Part shown: positions 8,714 to 17,583 of the stretch, piece after piece
Layout: each line of letters begins with the position of its first letter
How positions within the stretch are numbered: the stretch's first letter is position 1
Assembly: GCF_011759375.1 (NCBI RefSeq)
Contig: NZ_JAARML010000010.1
Span: forward strand, 62,001-126,000
Direction of reading: 5' to 3'
DNA from: Paraflavitalea devenefica
GTDB taxonomy: Bacteria > Bacteroidota > Bacteroidia > Chitinophagales > Chitinophagaceae
DNA: 64,000 nt
The notes under the pieces: model-generated
What the model was told of the DNA's origin: nothing
Databases searched by the model: none
Seen by the model: the letters and a program-made list of their open reading frames with translations, nothing else
Program-made: the position numbers and the translations under genes

Positions 8714-10351
8714 TTGAAACGGAAAGATTTTATTTACTACACGGGAATGGGCCTGGGCTCGCTCCTGCTTCCCAAGATGCCGGCCTTCGGGCGGGAGATT
8801 GACCCGGCAGCAGCGCTGCAGGGTATTGATGCATCTGTTAAAAAAGAACTGGCCGATGTGGCCCTGAATGCTGCCCGGGCCAAAGGCGCCAGCTATGCCG
8901 ATGTGCGCATCGGCCGTTACCTGCGGCAGTTTGTGTCTACCCGCGACAAACGCGTACAGGGTGTAGCCAATACCGAAAATTATGGCGTTGGCATCCGCGT
9001 ACTGGTGAACGGCGCCTGGGGTTTTGCCGCTACGCACACCGTAACGAAAGACGCTATTGCCAAAGCGGCAGAGCAGGCGGTAGGTGTTGCCAAAGCCAAT
9101 GCAAGAATACAGGGTGAACCGGTTCAACTGTCGCCGCAGAAAGGTTATGGTGAAGTAAGCTGGAAGGCCCCTATTGAGATCAATGCCTTTGAAGTGCCCA
9201 TCAAAGAAAAAGTAGACCTGTTGCTGCAGGTAAATGATATTGCCCTGCAAAATGGTGCCAGCTTTGTAACCGCCGTAATCTCGGCAGTGAATGAGCAAAA
9301 GTATTTTGCATCTACCGATGGCTCGTATATTGACCAGGATATACACCGCATTTATCCCACTTTCAATGTTACGAAGATAGACCGCGCTGCCGGCAAGTTC
9401 ATGCAACGCAATGCCCTGAGTGCCCCCATGGGTATGGGTTATGAATATATGCATGCCCGCCCGCAGGATAAGCTCTCCGGCATTGTAACCCGGTATAAGG
9501 ACCGGTATGATATACTGGAAGATGTAAGGAATGCCACGAAGGATGTAGACGAGAAGCTGAAAGCAAAATCAGTGGAGCCCGGAAAGTACGACCTGGTACT
9601 TGACCCTTCGCACCTTTGGTTAACGATCCATGAATCGGTAGGCCATCCCACAGAACTGGACCGTGTATTGGGCTATGAGGCCAATTATGCCGGCACCAGC
9701 TTCCTCACCCTCGATAAATGGCAATCCAAAAAATTCAATTTCGGCAATAAGCTGGTCAATATTGTAGCTGATAAGATGCAGCAGGGATCACTCGGCGCTG
9801 TGGGCTGGGATGATGAAGGCGTGAAATGTAAAGAGTGGGACCTGATCAAAGACGGCGTTCTTGTGAACTACCAGGCCATCCGCGACCAGGCCCATATTAT
9901 TGGCCTGAAAGAATCGCAGGGCTGCTGTTACTCACAAGGCTGGGATGATATACAATTCCAGCGGATGCCGAACGTGTCCCTGCGTCCCGGCAAACAAAAG
10001 CTGAGCGTCGATGACCTGATCAAGGATGTAGAGAAAGGCATTTATATTATTGGGGATGGCTCCTACTCTATTGATCAGCAGCGTTACAATTTCCAGTTTG
10101 GCGGGCAAACATTTTATGAGATTTCGAAAGGAAAGATCGTGGGCATGTTGAATGATGTGGCTTACCAGTCTAACACCCAGGAGTTCTGGAATTCCTGTGC
10201 CGCCATTTGCGATGCCAATGATTACCGCCTGGGCGGATCTTTCAATGACGGTAAGGGGCAGCCCAGTCAAAGCAGCGCCGTATCGCATGGCAGTTCCACT
10301 ACCCGCTTCAATGGCGTTAATGTGATCAATACCGCCAGGAAGATTGGGTAA
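8714..10351 (+). CDS. TldD-family metalloprotease with Tat-like signal peptide
   Basis: 545 residues from TTG 8714. TldD proteins are zinc proteases that normally pair with TldE (PmbA). The HExxxH zinc motif is present as HESVGH at residues 306-311, with the conserved GYEANYAGTSF region just after and the C-terminal QSSAVSHGSSTTRF region. The N-terminus (KRKDFIYYTG, then a Gly/Leu-rich stretch) resembles a twin-arginine signal but has Arg-Lys instead of Arg-Arg, so export by Tat is uncertain; E. coli TldD is cytosolic. It precedes a TldE gene and a second TldD gene on the same strand. Overall very similar to the paralogue at 11777-13420. Confidence 0.93.
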   Translation: MKRKDFIYYTGMGLGSLLLPKMPAFGREIDPAAALQGIDASVKKELADVALNAARAKGASYADVRIGRYLRQFVSTRDKRVQGVANTENYGVGIRVLVNGAWGFAATHTVTKDAIAKAAEQAVGVAKANARIQGEPVQLSPQKGYGEVSWKAPIEINAFEVPIKEKVDLLLQVNDIALQNGASFVTAVISAVNEQKYFASTDGSYIDQDIHRIYPTFNVTKIDRAAGKFMQRNALSAPMGMGYEYMHARPQDKLSGIVTRYKDRYDILEDVRNATKDVDEKLKAKSVEPGKYDLVLDPSHLWLTIHESVGHPTELDRVLGYEANYAGTSFLTLDKWQSKKFNFGNKLVNIVADKMQQGSLGAVGWDDEGVKCKEWDLIKDGVLVNYQAIRDQAHIIGLKESQGCCYSQGWDDIQFQRMPNVSLRPGKQKLSVDDLIKDVEKGIYIIGDGSYSIDQQRYNFQFGGQTFYEISKGKIVGMLNDVAYQSNTQEFWNSCAAICDANDYRLGGSFNDGKGQPSQSSAVSHGSSTTRFNGVNVINTARKIG

Positions 10352-10353
10352 GC

Positions 10354-10399
10354 TGTCAGGCTGAGCCTGTCGAAGCCCTTCGACAAGCTCAGGGTGACA
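10354..10399. repeat. REP-like palindrome (CTGAGCCTGTCGAAG type)
   Basis: Two 22-bp arms, 10354-10375 and 10378-10399, are inverted repeats with three mismatches and a 2-bp centre. The core arms are CTGAGCCTGTCGAAG and CTTCGACAAGCTCAG. It begins three bases after the TldD stop and ends 38 bp before the TldE start. I recognise this core as a palindrome dispersed in many bacterial genomes. The RNA would form a very stable hairpin, but no T-tract follows directly. Confidence 0.85.
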
Positions 10400-10437
10400 T
10401 TCAACTTTAATTTTTAAACTTATTATACTCATATATT

Positions 10438-11775
10438 ATGGCAATATTAAATAAAGATGAAGCGCAGGCTATCCTGAAGAAGGTGCTGAGCTTCTCCAAA
10501 GCCGATGAAACCGAGGTAAGCCTCAACGGACAACAAAGCGGTAATATCCGCTATGCACGCAACGCGGTATCCACTGCCGGCGAAGTAAGCAACCTGAACC
10601 TGAGCGTTAGTTCCTCCTTTGGCAAACGCACCGGCAATGCCACGATCAATGAATTTGACGACGCTTCCCTGGCCAAGGTGGTAGCCCGCGCCGAAGAGCT
10701 GGCCCGCCTGGCGCCGGAAAACCCGGAATATATGCCCCTGCTGGGGCCCTCCGATTTTGCGGAATCTATCGGCTTCATCCCTTCTACCGCAGCCATGACA
10801 CCCGATACAAGGGCCGATATGGTAGCGCAAAGTTTAAAGGTGGCCAAGGACAGCAAGCTGGAGGCCGCCGGCTTTCTGCAAAACAGCGCCGGCTTCCGCT
10901 CTATGATGAATTCCAAAGGACTTTTTGCCTATGGGAAAAATACCGATGTATCTTTCTCTGTAACCGTGCGTAACCAGGAAGGCACCGGCTCGGGTTATGT
11001 AGACCACAGCTTTAATGATGTAGGTAAATTAGATACACTGGCCCTTACGAAGACCGCAGCTACCAAGGCCACCAGTTCTGCCGGCGCCAAAGCCATTGAG
11101 CCGGGCCGTTATACAGTGATCCTGGAACCACTGGCCGCCAGTGATATGCTGGGTGGCATTATCCGCGGCTTTGAGCAACGCACCGCCGATGAAGGCCGCA
11201 GCTTTATGAGCAAGAAAGGTGGCGGCACACGCCTGGGCGAACAATTGTTTGATGAAAAAGTAAATATCTACAGTGATCCCTTGCACCCCGAATTACCCGG
11301 CTCTACCTGGAATAACGACGGGATGCCGGTTGAAAAAACAATCTGGGTGGAAAACGGCGTGGTGAAAAACCTGGCCTGTAGCCGCTTCTGGGCGCAGAAA
11401 AAAGGCATTAAACCATTGGCTGGTCCGGGCGGCGGCCGCTTTGGCGGTGGTGGCATGATCATGACCGGCGGCACGGCATCTGTTGAAGACCTGATCAAAA
11501 ATACAGAGAAAGGCATCCTTGTTACCCGCTTCTGGTATATCCGTATGGTAGACCAGCAAACACTGGTGCAAACGGGCCTCACCCGCGACGGGACTTTCTA
11601 TATTGAGAATGGCCAAATCAAGTTCCCGGTAAAGAATTTCCGCTTCAATGAAAGTCCCATTATTATGCTGAATAATGTGGAAGAGCTGGGCAAGCCGGTG
11701 CGTAGCGGCTCCTCTATTCTGCCACCGATGAAGATCAGGGATTTTACATTCACCTCCTTATCTGACGCTATTTAA
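10438..11775 (+). CDS. TldE/PmbA-family protein
   Basis: 445 residues, starting at ATG 10438. This is the non-catalytic partner type of the TldD/TldE heterodimer: overall similarity to PmbA, including the C-terminal GILVTRFWYIRMVD segment, but no HExxxH zinc motif. There is no signal peptide or membrane helix. A Gly-rich loop (GPGGGRFGGGGM) near residues 325-340 is notable. It is flanked by two TldD genes, one base before the second, so either could supply its partner. Known TldD/E complexes process peptides such as microcin B17 and degrade CcdA; the substrate here is unknown. Confidence 0.92.
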   Translation: MAILNKDEAQAILKKVLSFSKADETEVSLNGQQSGNIRYARNAVSTAGEVSNLNLSVSSSFGKRTGNATINEFDDASLAKVVARAEELARLAPENPEYMPLLGPSDFAESIGFIPSTAAMTPDTRADMVAQSLKVAKDSKLEAAGFLQNSAGFRSMMNSKGLFAYGKNTDVSFSVTVRNQEGTGSGYVDHSFNDVGKLDTLALTKTAATKATSSAGAKAIEPGRYTVILEPLAASDMLGGIIRGFEQRTADEGRSFMSKKGGGTRLGEQLFDEKVNIYSDPLHPELPGSTWNNDGMPVEKTIWVENGVVKNLACSRFWAQKKGIKPLAGPGGGRFGGGGMIMTGGTASVEDLIKNTEKGILVTRFWYIRMVDQQTLVQTGLTRDGTFYIENGQIKFPVKNFRFNESPIIMLNNVEELGKPVRSGSSILPPMKIRDFTFTSLSDAI

Positions 11776-11776
11776 T

Positions 11777-13420
11777 ATGAAAAGAAGAAATTTTATTGGC
11801 ATGGCGGGGATGGGCGCCGCAGGCGCCTTACTGCATGGCCTGCCTGCTATTGGCAGGACCATTGCGGAAGCAGAAGCCCTGGTAATACGCGCCGATACGG
11901 CCGCCAAAAAACGGATGGCCGATATTGCGCTGCAGGCGGCCCGGAGCAAGGGCGCTACTTACGCCGATGTACGCATCGGCCGGTACCTGAGCCAGAGCGT
12001 GATCACCCGCGACAAACGCGTACAGGGCGTTTCCAATACTGAATCCTACGGCATTGGCATCCGTGTTGTTGCCAATGGCTGCTGGGGATTTGCCGCTTCG
12101 GAAAAGATGGACACGGACAGTATTGCCCAAACAGCCGCACTGGCTGTGGCCATTGCGAAAGGCAATGCCAAACTGGTTACGGAACCGGTACAACTGGCGC
12201 CTCAAAAAGGCTTTGGAGAAGTAAGCTGGCAAACACCCATTGAAAAGAATGCTTTCGCCATTCCCGTAAAAGAGAAGGTAGACCTGCTGCTCGCCGCCAA
12301 TGAAACAGCCCTTACCGGTGGCGCCAATTTTGTCAATGCAGCCCTGTTCATGATCAATGAGCAGAAGTATTTTGCCAGCACTGATGGTTCTTATATTGAT
12401 CAGGATGTACACCGCATATGGCCCACATTTACCGTAACCAAGGTAGATAAATCATCCGGGAAGTTCCAAACCCGCGACAGCCTGAGCGCTCCCATGGGCA
12501 TGGGTTATGAATACCTTACAGCACTGCCGGAACACAAACTGACCGGTGGCCCTACTACCCTGTACAAAGGCCGGTATGATATACTGGAAGATATCAAGGC
12601 TGCTACTGCACAGGTAGCAGAAAAGATAACCGCCAAAAGCGTAGAGCCAGGCAAGTACGACCTGGTATTGGATCCTACCCATTTGGGGCTCACGATCCAT
12701 GAATCTACCGGTCATCCTACAGAGCTGGACCGTGTACTGGGTTATGAAGCTAATTATGCCGGCACCAGCTTCCTGACCCTGGATAAATGGAAGACCCGGC
12801 AATTCAATTATGGCAGTAAACTGGTGAATATACAGGCCGATAAACTACAACCCGGCTCTCTCGGCGCTGTAGGCTATGATGATGAAGGTGTGAAGAGCGG
12901 ACAATGGGATATTATTAAAGAGGGTATACTGGTGAATTACCAAACCATCCGCGACCAGGCCCATATTCTTGGATTACCTGCTTCACAGGGATGCTGCTAT
13001 GCCGATAGCTGGGACAGTATACAATTCCAGCGCATGCCCAATGTATCGCTCCTGCCCAATAAGCAAACCCGCCCTGTAGCAGACATTATTAAGAGTGTGA
13101 AGAAAGGTATTTATATCCTGGGGCGGGGTTCCTACTCCATTGATCAGCAGCGTTACAATTTCCAGTTTGGCGGACAGTTGTTTTATGAGATCAAAGACGG
13201 GCAGATCACCGGCATGCTCAATGATGTAGCCTACCAGTCCAATACGCAGGAGTTCTGGAATTCGATGACGGATATTGCGGATAAAAGCGATTACCGCCTG
13301 TTTGGCACATTTAATGACGGCAAAGGACAACCCTCGCAGTCCAGTGCTGTATCACACGGTTCATCCACTGCTAAGTTTGAAGGCGTGAATGTGATCAATA
13401 CCGCCAGGAAGATTGGATAA
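11777..13420 (+). CDS. TldD-family metalloprotease, second copy, with Tat signal
   Basis: 547 residues. The HExxxH motif is HESTGH at residues 308-313. The N-terminus MKRRNFIGMAGMGAAGALL carries an R-R-x-F-I twin-arginine motif followed by a Gly/Ala/Leu-rich h-region, a good Tat signal peptide; this would place the protein outside the cytoplasm. It is highly similar along its whole length to the TldD at 8714-10351, so the pair arose by duplication around the TldE gene. The ATG follows the TldE stop by one base, so the two are almost certainly co-transcribed. Confidence 0.93.
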   Translation: MKRRNFIGMAGMGAAGALLHGLPAIGRTIAEAEALVIRADTAAKKRMADIALQAARSKGATYADVRIGRYLSQSVITRDKRVQGVSNTESYGIGIRVVANGCWGFAASEKMDTDSIAQTAALAVAIAKGNAKLVTEPVQLAPQKGFGEVSWQTPIEKNAFAIPVKEKVDLLLAANETALTGGANFVNAALFMINEQKYFASTDGSYIDQDVHRIWPTFTVTKVDKSSGKFQTRDSLSAPMGMGYEYLTALPEHKLTGGPTTLYKGRYDILEDIKAATAQVAEKITAKSVEPGKYDLVLDPTHLGLTIHESTGHPTELDRVLGYEANYAGTSFLTLDKWKTRQFNYGSKLVNIQADKLQPGSLGAVGYDDEGVKSGQWDIIKEGILVNYQTIRDQAHILGLPASQGCCYADSWDSIQFQRMPNVSLLPNKQTRPVADIIKSVKKGIYILGRGSYSIDQQRYNFQFGGQLFYEIKDGQITGMLNDVAYQSNTQEFWNSMTDIADKSDYRLFGTFNDGKGQPSQSSAVSHGSSTAKFEGVNVINTARKIG

Positions 13421-13450
13421 TAGCTGTATGCAGTACATCATAAAACGATC

Positions 13451-13498
13451 AACGTAATAATCAGTAATTATTAATTAACAATTATTGATTATTACGTT
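13451..13498. terminator. Bidirectional terminator-like hairpin built on a 7-bp-periodic AT array
   Basis: Arms 13451-13469 and 13480-13498 are 19-bp inverted repeats with one mismatch, separated by 10 bp. It sits between the convergent TldD and alpha/beta hydrolase genes, where a shared terminator is expected. The same stretch (13452-13500) reads as AT-rich 7-bp units such as AATTATT, AATTAAC, AATTATT, GATTATT. Confidence 0.6.
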
Positions 13499-13538
13499 TG
13501 AGTCGAAAACAAGTCTTTCCTACAATTTAAAGGCCTTC

Positions 13539-14327
13539 CTACAATTTAGCCAGCCAATCCAATATATAATCTGCATCTTCTTTCCAGGTAGATTGTCCCA
13601 ATACATAGTGATTGCGCCCTTTGAATTCCTTGTATTCAAGGATGGAACCATTCTGTTTATATGCCTTATAATTCCTGTAATTCAGGTGGGGAGGGATAAT
13701 ATTGTCTTCACTGCCGGAAGTGATGAGTAAGGGCACGTGCGGCTTTTTCCAATCCAGTTTGGCCATGGAACTCAATCCGCCCCGGGCCACCGTTTTGGAT
13801 TCGGGAATGGTATTGGCTTCCCAGGTAGCTTTTTGCTCATGCAGCGGCATGCCGTTCACAAACGCATATTGCCAGTCTTTTAAAGACATTAAATAGGTTT
13901 TCTTAAGGGAAGTAAACAGTCCCAGCGATTTCCAGCCGGCTTTCAGGAAGGAGAACTCATACGGGAATACACCCAATGGCGGTACAGGATGGATGGCTAC
14001 GCCTGCGGCTGCATATCCACGGTTAACGAGTACCTGCGTCATCATGCCGCCCAGTGAATGACCGATGATGATGGGTTTTTCGGGCAGGCTTTGAGCATGT
14101 TTTGCATAGGAATCAATCACTTCTTTTAAAGTAAGGGTAGCCAGCGAAAGGTCATTAGGCTGACGGTCGCGTAATTCCTGCGCTGTATTCCCATCTTTAT
14201 AAGGCCAGGGTGGCGCAATGGCTTTGTAGCCTTTGCTTTCGAAGTATTTGATCCAGTCGTCCCAGCCGCGGTGAATGACAAAGGCGCCGGTAACGAACAT
14301 AACAGTTTTTGAAGTGATGGATGACAT
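13539..14327 (-). CDS. Alpha/beta hydrolase
   Basis: 262 residues, no signal peptide. The nucleophile elbow is GHSLGG with Ser91. A likely acid follows a late strand in TSGSEDNIIPP and the catalytic His in GRNHYVLG, in the expected order. The N-terminal VMFVTGAFVIHRGWDDW resembles the HG-like oxyanion region seen in lipase/esterase-like hydrolases of Bacteroidota. It is convergent with the TldD gene and downstream of the Endo H gene on the same strand, separated by about 150 bp with a possible terminator. The substrate is not predictable. Confidence 0.88.
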   Translation of the reverse strand: MSSITSKTVMFVTGAFVIHRGWDDWIKYFESKGYKAIAPPWPYKDGNTAQELRDRQPNDLSLATLTLKEVIDSYAKHAQSLPEKPIIIGHSLGGMMTQVLVNRGYAAAGVAIHPVPPLGVFPYEFSFLKAGWKSLGLFTSLKKTYLMSLKDWQYAFVNGMPLHEQKATWEANTIPESKTVARGGLSSMAKLDWKKPHVPLLITSGSEDNIIPPHLNYRNYKAYKQNGSILEYKEFKGRNHYVLGQSTWKEDADYILDWLAKL

Positions 14328-14437
14328 GTGGGTTTATTTTTACCCTTCAAAGCTACTTACCGTATTCTGCTGCCTCAATAGATAATCCGGGGGAAATGTT
14401 GTATAATTCATCGCACTGGTTATCCCGAATGCAATAA

Positions 14438-14459
14438 GCCCCGCTCAGAAGAGCAGGGC
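14438..14459 (-). terminator. Possible terminator after the Endo H gene
   Basis: The sequence GCCC-C-GCTC AGAA GAGC-A-GGGC forms a hairpin with one mismatch, 21 bp downstream of the gene end at 14481. The following T content is weak (CTTATTGCATT on the minus strand). Confidence 0.45.
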
Positions 14460-14480
14460 CATGATTGCATAAACTACTAT

Positions 14481-15695
14481 TTATTGGATCCGTACTGAAG
14501 AGACTACATCATTGGCATTGGGCGACAGCGCGGTGAAGTTGGCATTGCTGGACGCGAGGGTCCAGGAAGTACCGCCGAAATTATTATTGGAGTACATGAT
14601 CACCGTCCACCCCGCCGGGATAGTGACGGAAGAAGCCCAGTCGTTGACAAAGCCATAAGCCTGTAATTGCGACAGCGTGTAATTGCCCTTCGGTATACTG
14701 CTGGTGGCCGTTCCTCCATTGTTGATATGCTGGTAAAATTTCACACCGGTAGTACCGGTACCCGAATTATACACTGTAGACTGCCCATACAATACATTGC
14801 TCACATTAGTTAGGTAACCCGACACATCATTGTTGGGCAAATTGTAGCAGAGGTAAACTCCATAGTTACCATTCACCGTTTGTGTGGCTAAGGAAGTGGC
14901 TGTGGAAGCGCTGGTGGCTGTTATGTTGATCGCTGCGGGACCCAGGCTGGCAGCAGTAAGGCCCGGCACATTGGGCACGGAGAAGGAACCATAAATGGCA
15001 TTCCAGCTATAGTTGATCTGCGAGCCTACGGTTACCCCGTTGTAGGACAACCGCGAAGCAGCGGGACCGTAATAATAAAACGAAATGATCTTATTGGGCA
15101 TCAACTGACGCAATGCGGTTATCAGGTAAACGAATGAGCTGGCATTGGGCTGGCCCGTACCATTGACACCGTAGTCGGCATACTCATCGTCAAAATCAAT
15201 GCCATCAAGACCATAGGTAGTCACCGCATTGGCCAATTGCTGGGCAAAGGCCTGGGCAGCGGCCTGGTTGGGAAAATTGCAGAAGCCGGCGCCCTGGTGA
15301 TTGCCTAAAATAGACAGCAGTACCTTGATGCCTTTAGCCTGTAAAGGCTGAATGGTAGTGGCCCGGTTATTGAGCACAGTGGTTACCTGCGGGTTAAAAT
15401 ACAGGTAGGCCGCCTGGGTGGAAGTATTGTAATTGATGTTTGCCGCGAAGATGATCCCAATATCAAAAAGCGGCTGGCCGGTGGCGAGGGAATATTTGCC
15501 CACATTACTGAAATCATTGCTGTTCACTTCTACATACACTACACTTTTTGGACCGCTCACGCCCACTGCGTTGAGGGCTATTTCATCATCCGGGGAGTTG
15601 GGCGCTTTGGCTGGATTTTCAGGCAGGCCCTTTTTACAGGAATAAGTCAGGAGAGTAATCGTTGCAAGCAATAGTACAATAGCATTTTTTCTCAT
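14481..15695 (-). CDS. Endo-beta-N-acetylglucosaminidase (Endo H-type, GH18) lipoprotein with beta/gamma-crystallin-like C-terminus
   Basis: 404 residues from ATG 15695; an upstream ATG at 15716 would give a poorer signal peptide. The lipobox LTYSC places the lipid anchor at Cys20. The GH18 core carries YGLDGIDFDDEYADYG, matching the active site of Streptomyces Endo H; Asp169 and Glu171 correspond to the catalytic pair. The later GPAASRLSYNGVTVG and YGVYLCYNL segments also match Endo H. Such enzymes cut the chitobiose core of high-mannose N-glycans. The last about 45 residues (MYSNNNFGGTSWTL ... NDVVSS at 395-400) match a beta/gamma-crystallin motif with its N/D-N/D-x-x-S/T-S calcium site. 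It is the last gene of PUL1. Confidence 0.9.
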   Translation of the reverse strand: MRKNAIVLLLATITLLTYSCKKGLPENPAKAPNSPDDEIALNAVGVSGPKSVVYVEVNSNDFSNVGKYSLATGQPLFDIGIIFAANINYNTSTQAAYLYFNPQVTTVLNNRATTIQPLQAKGIKVLLSILGNHQGAGFCNFPNQAAAQAFAQQLANAVTTYGLDGIDFDDEYADYGVNGTGQPNASSFVYLITALRQLMPNKIISFYYYGPAASRLSYNGVTVGSQINYSWNAIYGSFSVPNVPGLTAASLGPAAINITATSASTATSLATQTVNGNYGVYLCYNLPNNDVSGYLTNVSNVLYGQSTVYNSGTGTTGVKFYQHINNGGTATSSIPKGNYTLSQLQAYGFVNDWASSVTIPAGWTVIMYSNNNFGGTSWTLASSNANFTALSPNANDVVSSVRIQ

Positions 15696-15829
15696 TAAAT
15701 AGAATAGGTTTACCATAAAAGTGGTTTTTAGAATAATAGAATAAGGAAAGTTGCGAGCGAGATGCAGGTTCAGCGTCTTACCATAGGCAATATATTTTCA
15801 GGTGAATTAATACAGGCCGGGGTATGAAT

Positions 15830-15867
15830 AAGTGAAGCCCAGCCCGAAACGGGTCCGGGCTTCACTT
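15830..15867 (-). terminator. Hairpin between SusD and Endo H genes of PUL1
   Basis: Arms AAGTGAAGCCC (15830-15840) and GGGCTTCACTT (15857-15867) pair perfectly over 11 bp; a nested CCCG/CGGG stem sits inside. It lies 33 bp past the SusD stop. The T-tract on the minus strand is short (CTTATTC), so partial termination or RNA stabilisation are both possible. Confidence 0.6.
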
Positions 15868-15899
15868 GCGCTGTATGTTCGTTGAAGAATTGTGGCTAA

Positions 15900-17540
15900 T
15901 TAAGGCTTCTTATCCCACCATACTTTGGTGCCCGGATTATCCGGTCCACCCAGTGTGGCGATGGCCTTGTCATAACCCGCCTTATTGCTGTTCTTAAATT
16001 TGGACGGGATAGGTAAACGCTCGATAAACCCGGTAACTGTGCCATTGCTATTGTTGACCACCACCGGGAACAGTTTGGGATAGCCTGTACGGCGGAACTC
16101 TGACCATGCTTCCTGCCCATCGGGATATAATGCCAGCCATTTTTGGGTGATGATCCGTTCCAGCTTTTGTTCTGTGCTGCCGGCAGCATCCCACTTTATG
16201 GTTATCGTACTTAAATTAGCGTTACCGGCTGGTACATTATTGGCGCCCGGGGTTTGTGCTTTCGGGTCTACATAAGGCGCCGCTGTCTTTACAGCATCCG
16301 CTTTATAGGCCGTAGCGGAACCAGCGGCCCACTCTTCAAAAGAGCGGTCAATACCGGTTTCATAAGCCGTTTGCATATCGCCCGCATTGGCCCAGCCTCT
16401 CAAAGCAGCTTCTGCTTTTAAGAACCATGCTTCGGCCGAGGTAGCGATCTTGGCTTTGCCACCGGCTTTATCGAAGTAGTCGCCATTGGCCGACTTGGCC
16501 ACCTGCTTTGAATAACCGGCATAACGTGCTTTCGCATCTATCGCCACACCATTCCTGATGCCAATGTATTGGCCAGCCACTGCTGCATCGGAAGCCGGTG
16601 CGAGGTAATGGGAGATCCGCGGGTCACTATAACCATTCAGGAAGCTGCTCAGGGGCGCTCCGGCACGTGTATCATCCCAGTCATTGATGATAGCACCGAT
16701 CGGGCTTTCCGTACCATACGTCACCAATGCATTGTCACTGACAGCTTCCAGCAGTCCGCCGCTGGCGGCAGCCAATGCTTTTTCGCCCTGTAGTTTGGCG
16801 GTGGCTGCATCTGCATATACAATGCGCAATGCGAGGCGCAGTCTTAAGGTATTGGCCAACTTCAGCCATTTGCCAGCATCGCCACCAAAGATCATATCTG
16901 CCTTTTTAAAAGCAGTACCTACCTTCTTGGTACCATCCACATAAGGCTTCAGGCCGGCGGCCGCGGCATCCAGGTCGGCAAAGAATGCTTTGTAAGCATC
17001 CTGCTGGGAATCGTAATCCACAGAAAGGTCGGCATTGGGTTTGCCGAATTTTGAATAGATCACCGGGCCGAAAATATCTGCGGCCTTGTGCATTTCAACT
17101 ACGTTCAGGATCTTCGCCATGGCGGCAGCATCCGTCAGATCGGCCGAAGTATATTGCTTGCTGAATTTTTCATAATCGGCGTTGGCCTGCATCACACCAT
17201 CATAAGCAATGTTCAATACCCATTCATTCCAGCCATCCATCATGAAATAGTTACTGTTGTTATTCCCCCCGTTAAACGGCGTGGGGCTCATCATGTAGCC
17301 GCTGTAAATGTCCGCATTGAGGTTTTGCTGCAACTGGTACTGCCAGTTTATATAATGCACCAGGCTGCGTTGTGCATTCTGCAGGGGAAGAATAACAGCC
17401 TGGAAATCGGCCAGGAAAACGTCGGGCTTCACACCAGCCGGGTTGGTATTGGTTTCATCGAAATCTTTTGTACAGCCCGTTCCCAGCAAAGCTGTTACAA
17501 CGCAGGCAGCGGTTAATTTATATAAAGATGTCTTTAACAT
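15900..17540 (-). CDS. SusD-like outer-membrane lipoprotein (PUL1)
   Basis: 546 residues. The signal peptide ends in a lipobox LGTGC, lipid on Cys23. The N-terminal FDETNTNPAGVKPD and the helical TPR-like region mark a SusD/RagB protein of the SusD-like_2 type. SusD proteins sit on the cell surface as glycan-binding lids on the SusC barrel. It follows the STN-less SusC by 83 bp and is the only SusD gene for two SusC genes here. The ligand is presumably an N-glycan or glycopeptide, judging by the downstream Endo H; this is inferred from context. Confidence 0.92.
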   Translation of the reverse strand: MLKTSLYKLTAACVVTALLGTGCTKDFDETNTNPAGVKPDVFLADFQAVILPLQNAQRSLVHYINWQYQLQQNLNADIYSGYMMSPTPFNGGNNNSNYFMMDGWNEWVLNIAYDGVMQANADYEKFSKQYTSADLTDAAAMAKILNVVEMHKAADIFGPVIYSKFGKPNADLSVDYDSQQDAYKAFFADLDAAAAGLKPYVDGTKKVGTAFKKADMIFGGDAGKWLKLANTLRLRLALRIVYADAATAKLQGEKALAAASGGLLEAVSDNALVTYGTESPIGAIINDWDDTRAGAPLSSFLNGYSDPRISHYLAPASDAAVAGQYIGIRNGVAIDAKARYAGYSKQVAKSANGDYFDKAGGKAKIATSAEAWFLKAEAALRGWANAGDMQTAYETGIDRSFEEWAAGSATAYKADAVKTAAPYVDPKAQTPGANNVPAGNANLSTITIKWDAAGSTEQKLERIITQKWLALYPDGQEAWSEFRRTGYPKLFPVVVNNSNGTVTGFIERLPIPSKFKNSNKAGYDKAIATLGGPDNPGTKVWWDKKP

Positions 17541-17583
17541 GGTTTAATTCATTTAGTTTTTATGTTCTTAGACCAGGGTGAGC

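Noticed and set aside
8684..9454. 256-codon open frame on the minus strand inside the TldD gene
   Set aside because: It lies fully antisense to a gene with clear motifs; the protein has no recognisable domain and the pattern recurs in the paralogous TldD gene (11828-12412), as expected from shared codon structure.
8714..13420. RiPP (modified peptide) biosynthesis cluster based on TldD/TldE
   Set aside because: No precursor peptide, cyclodehydratase or radical-SAM gene lies near; the neighbours are envelope proteins.
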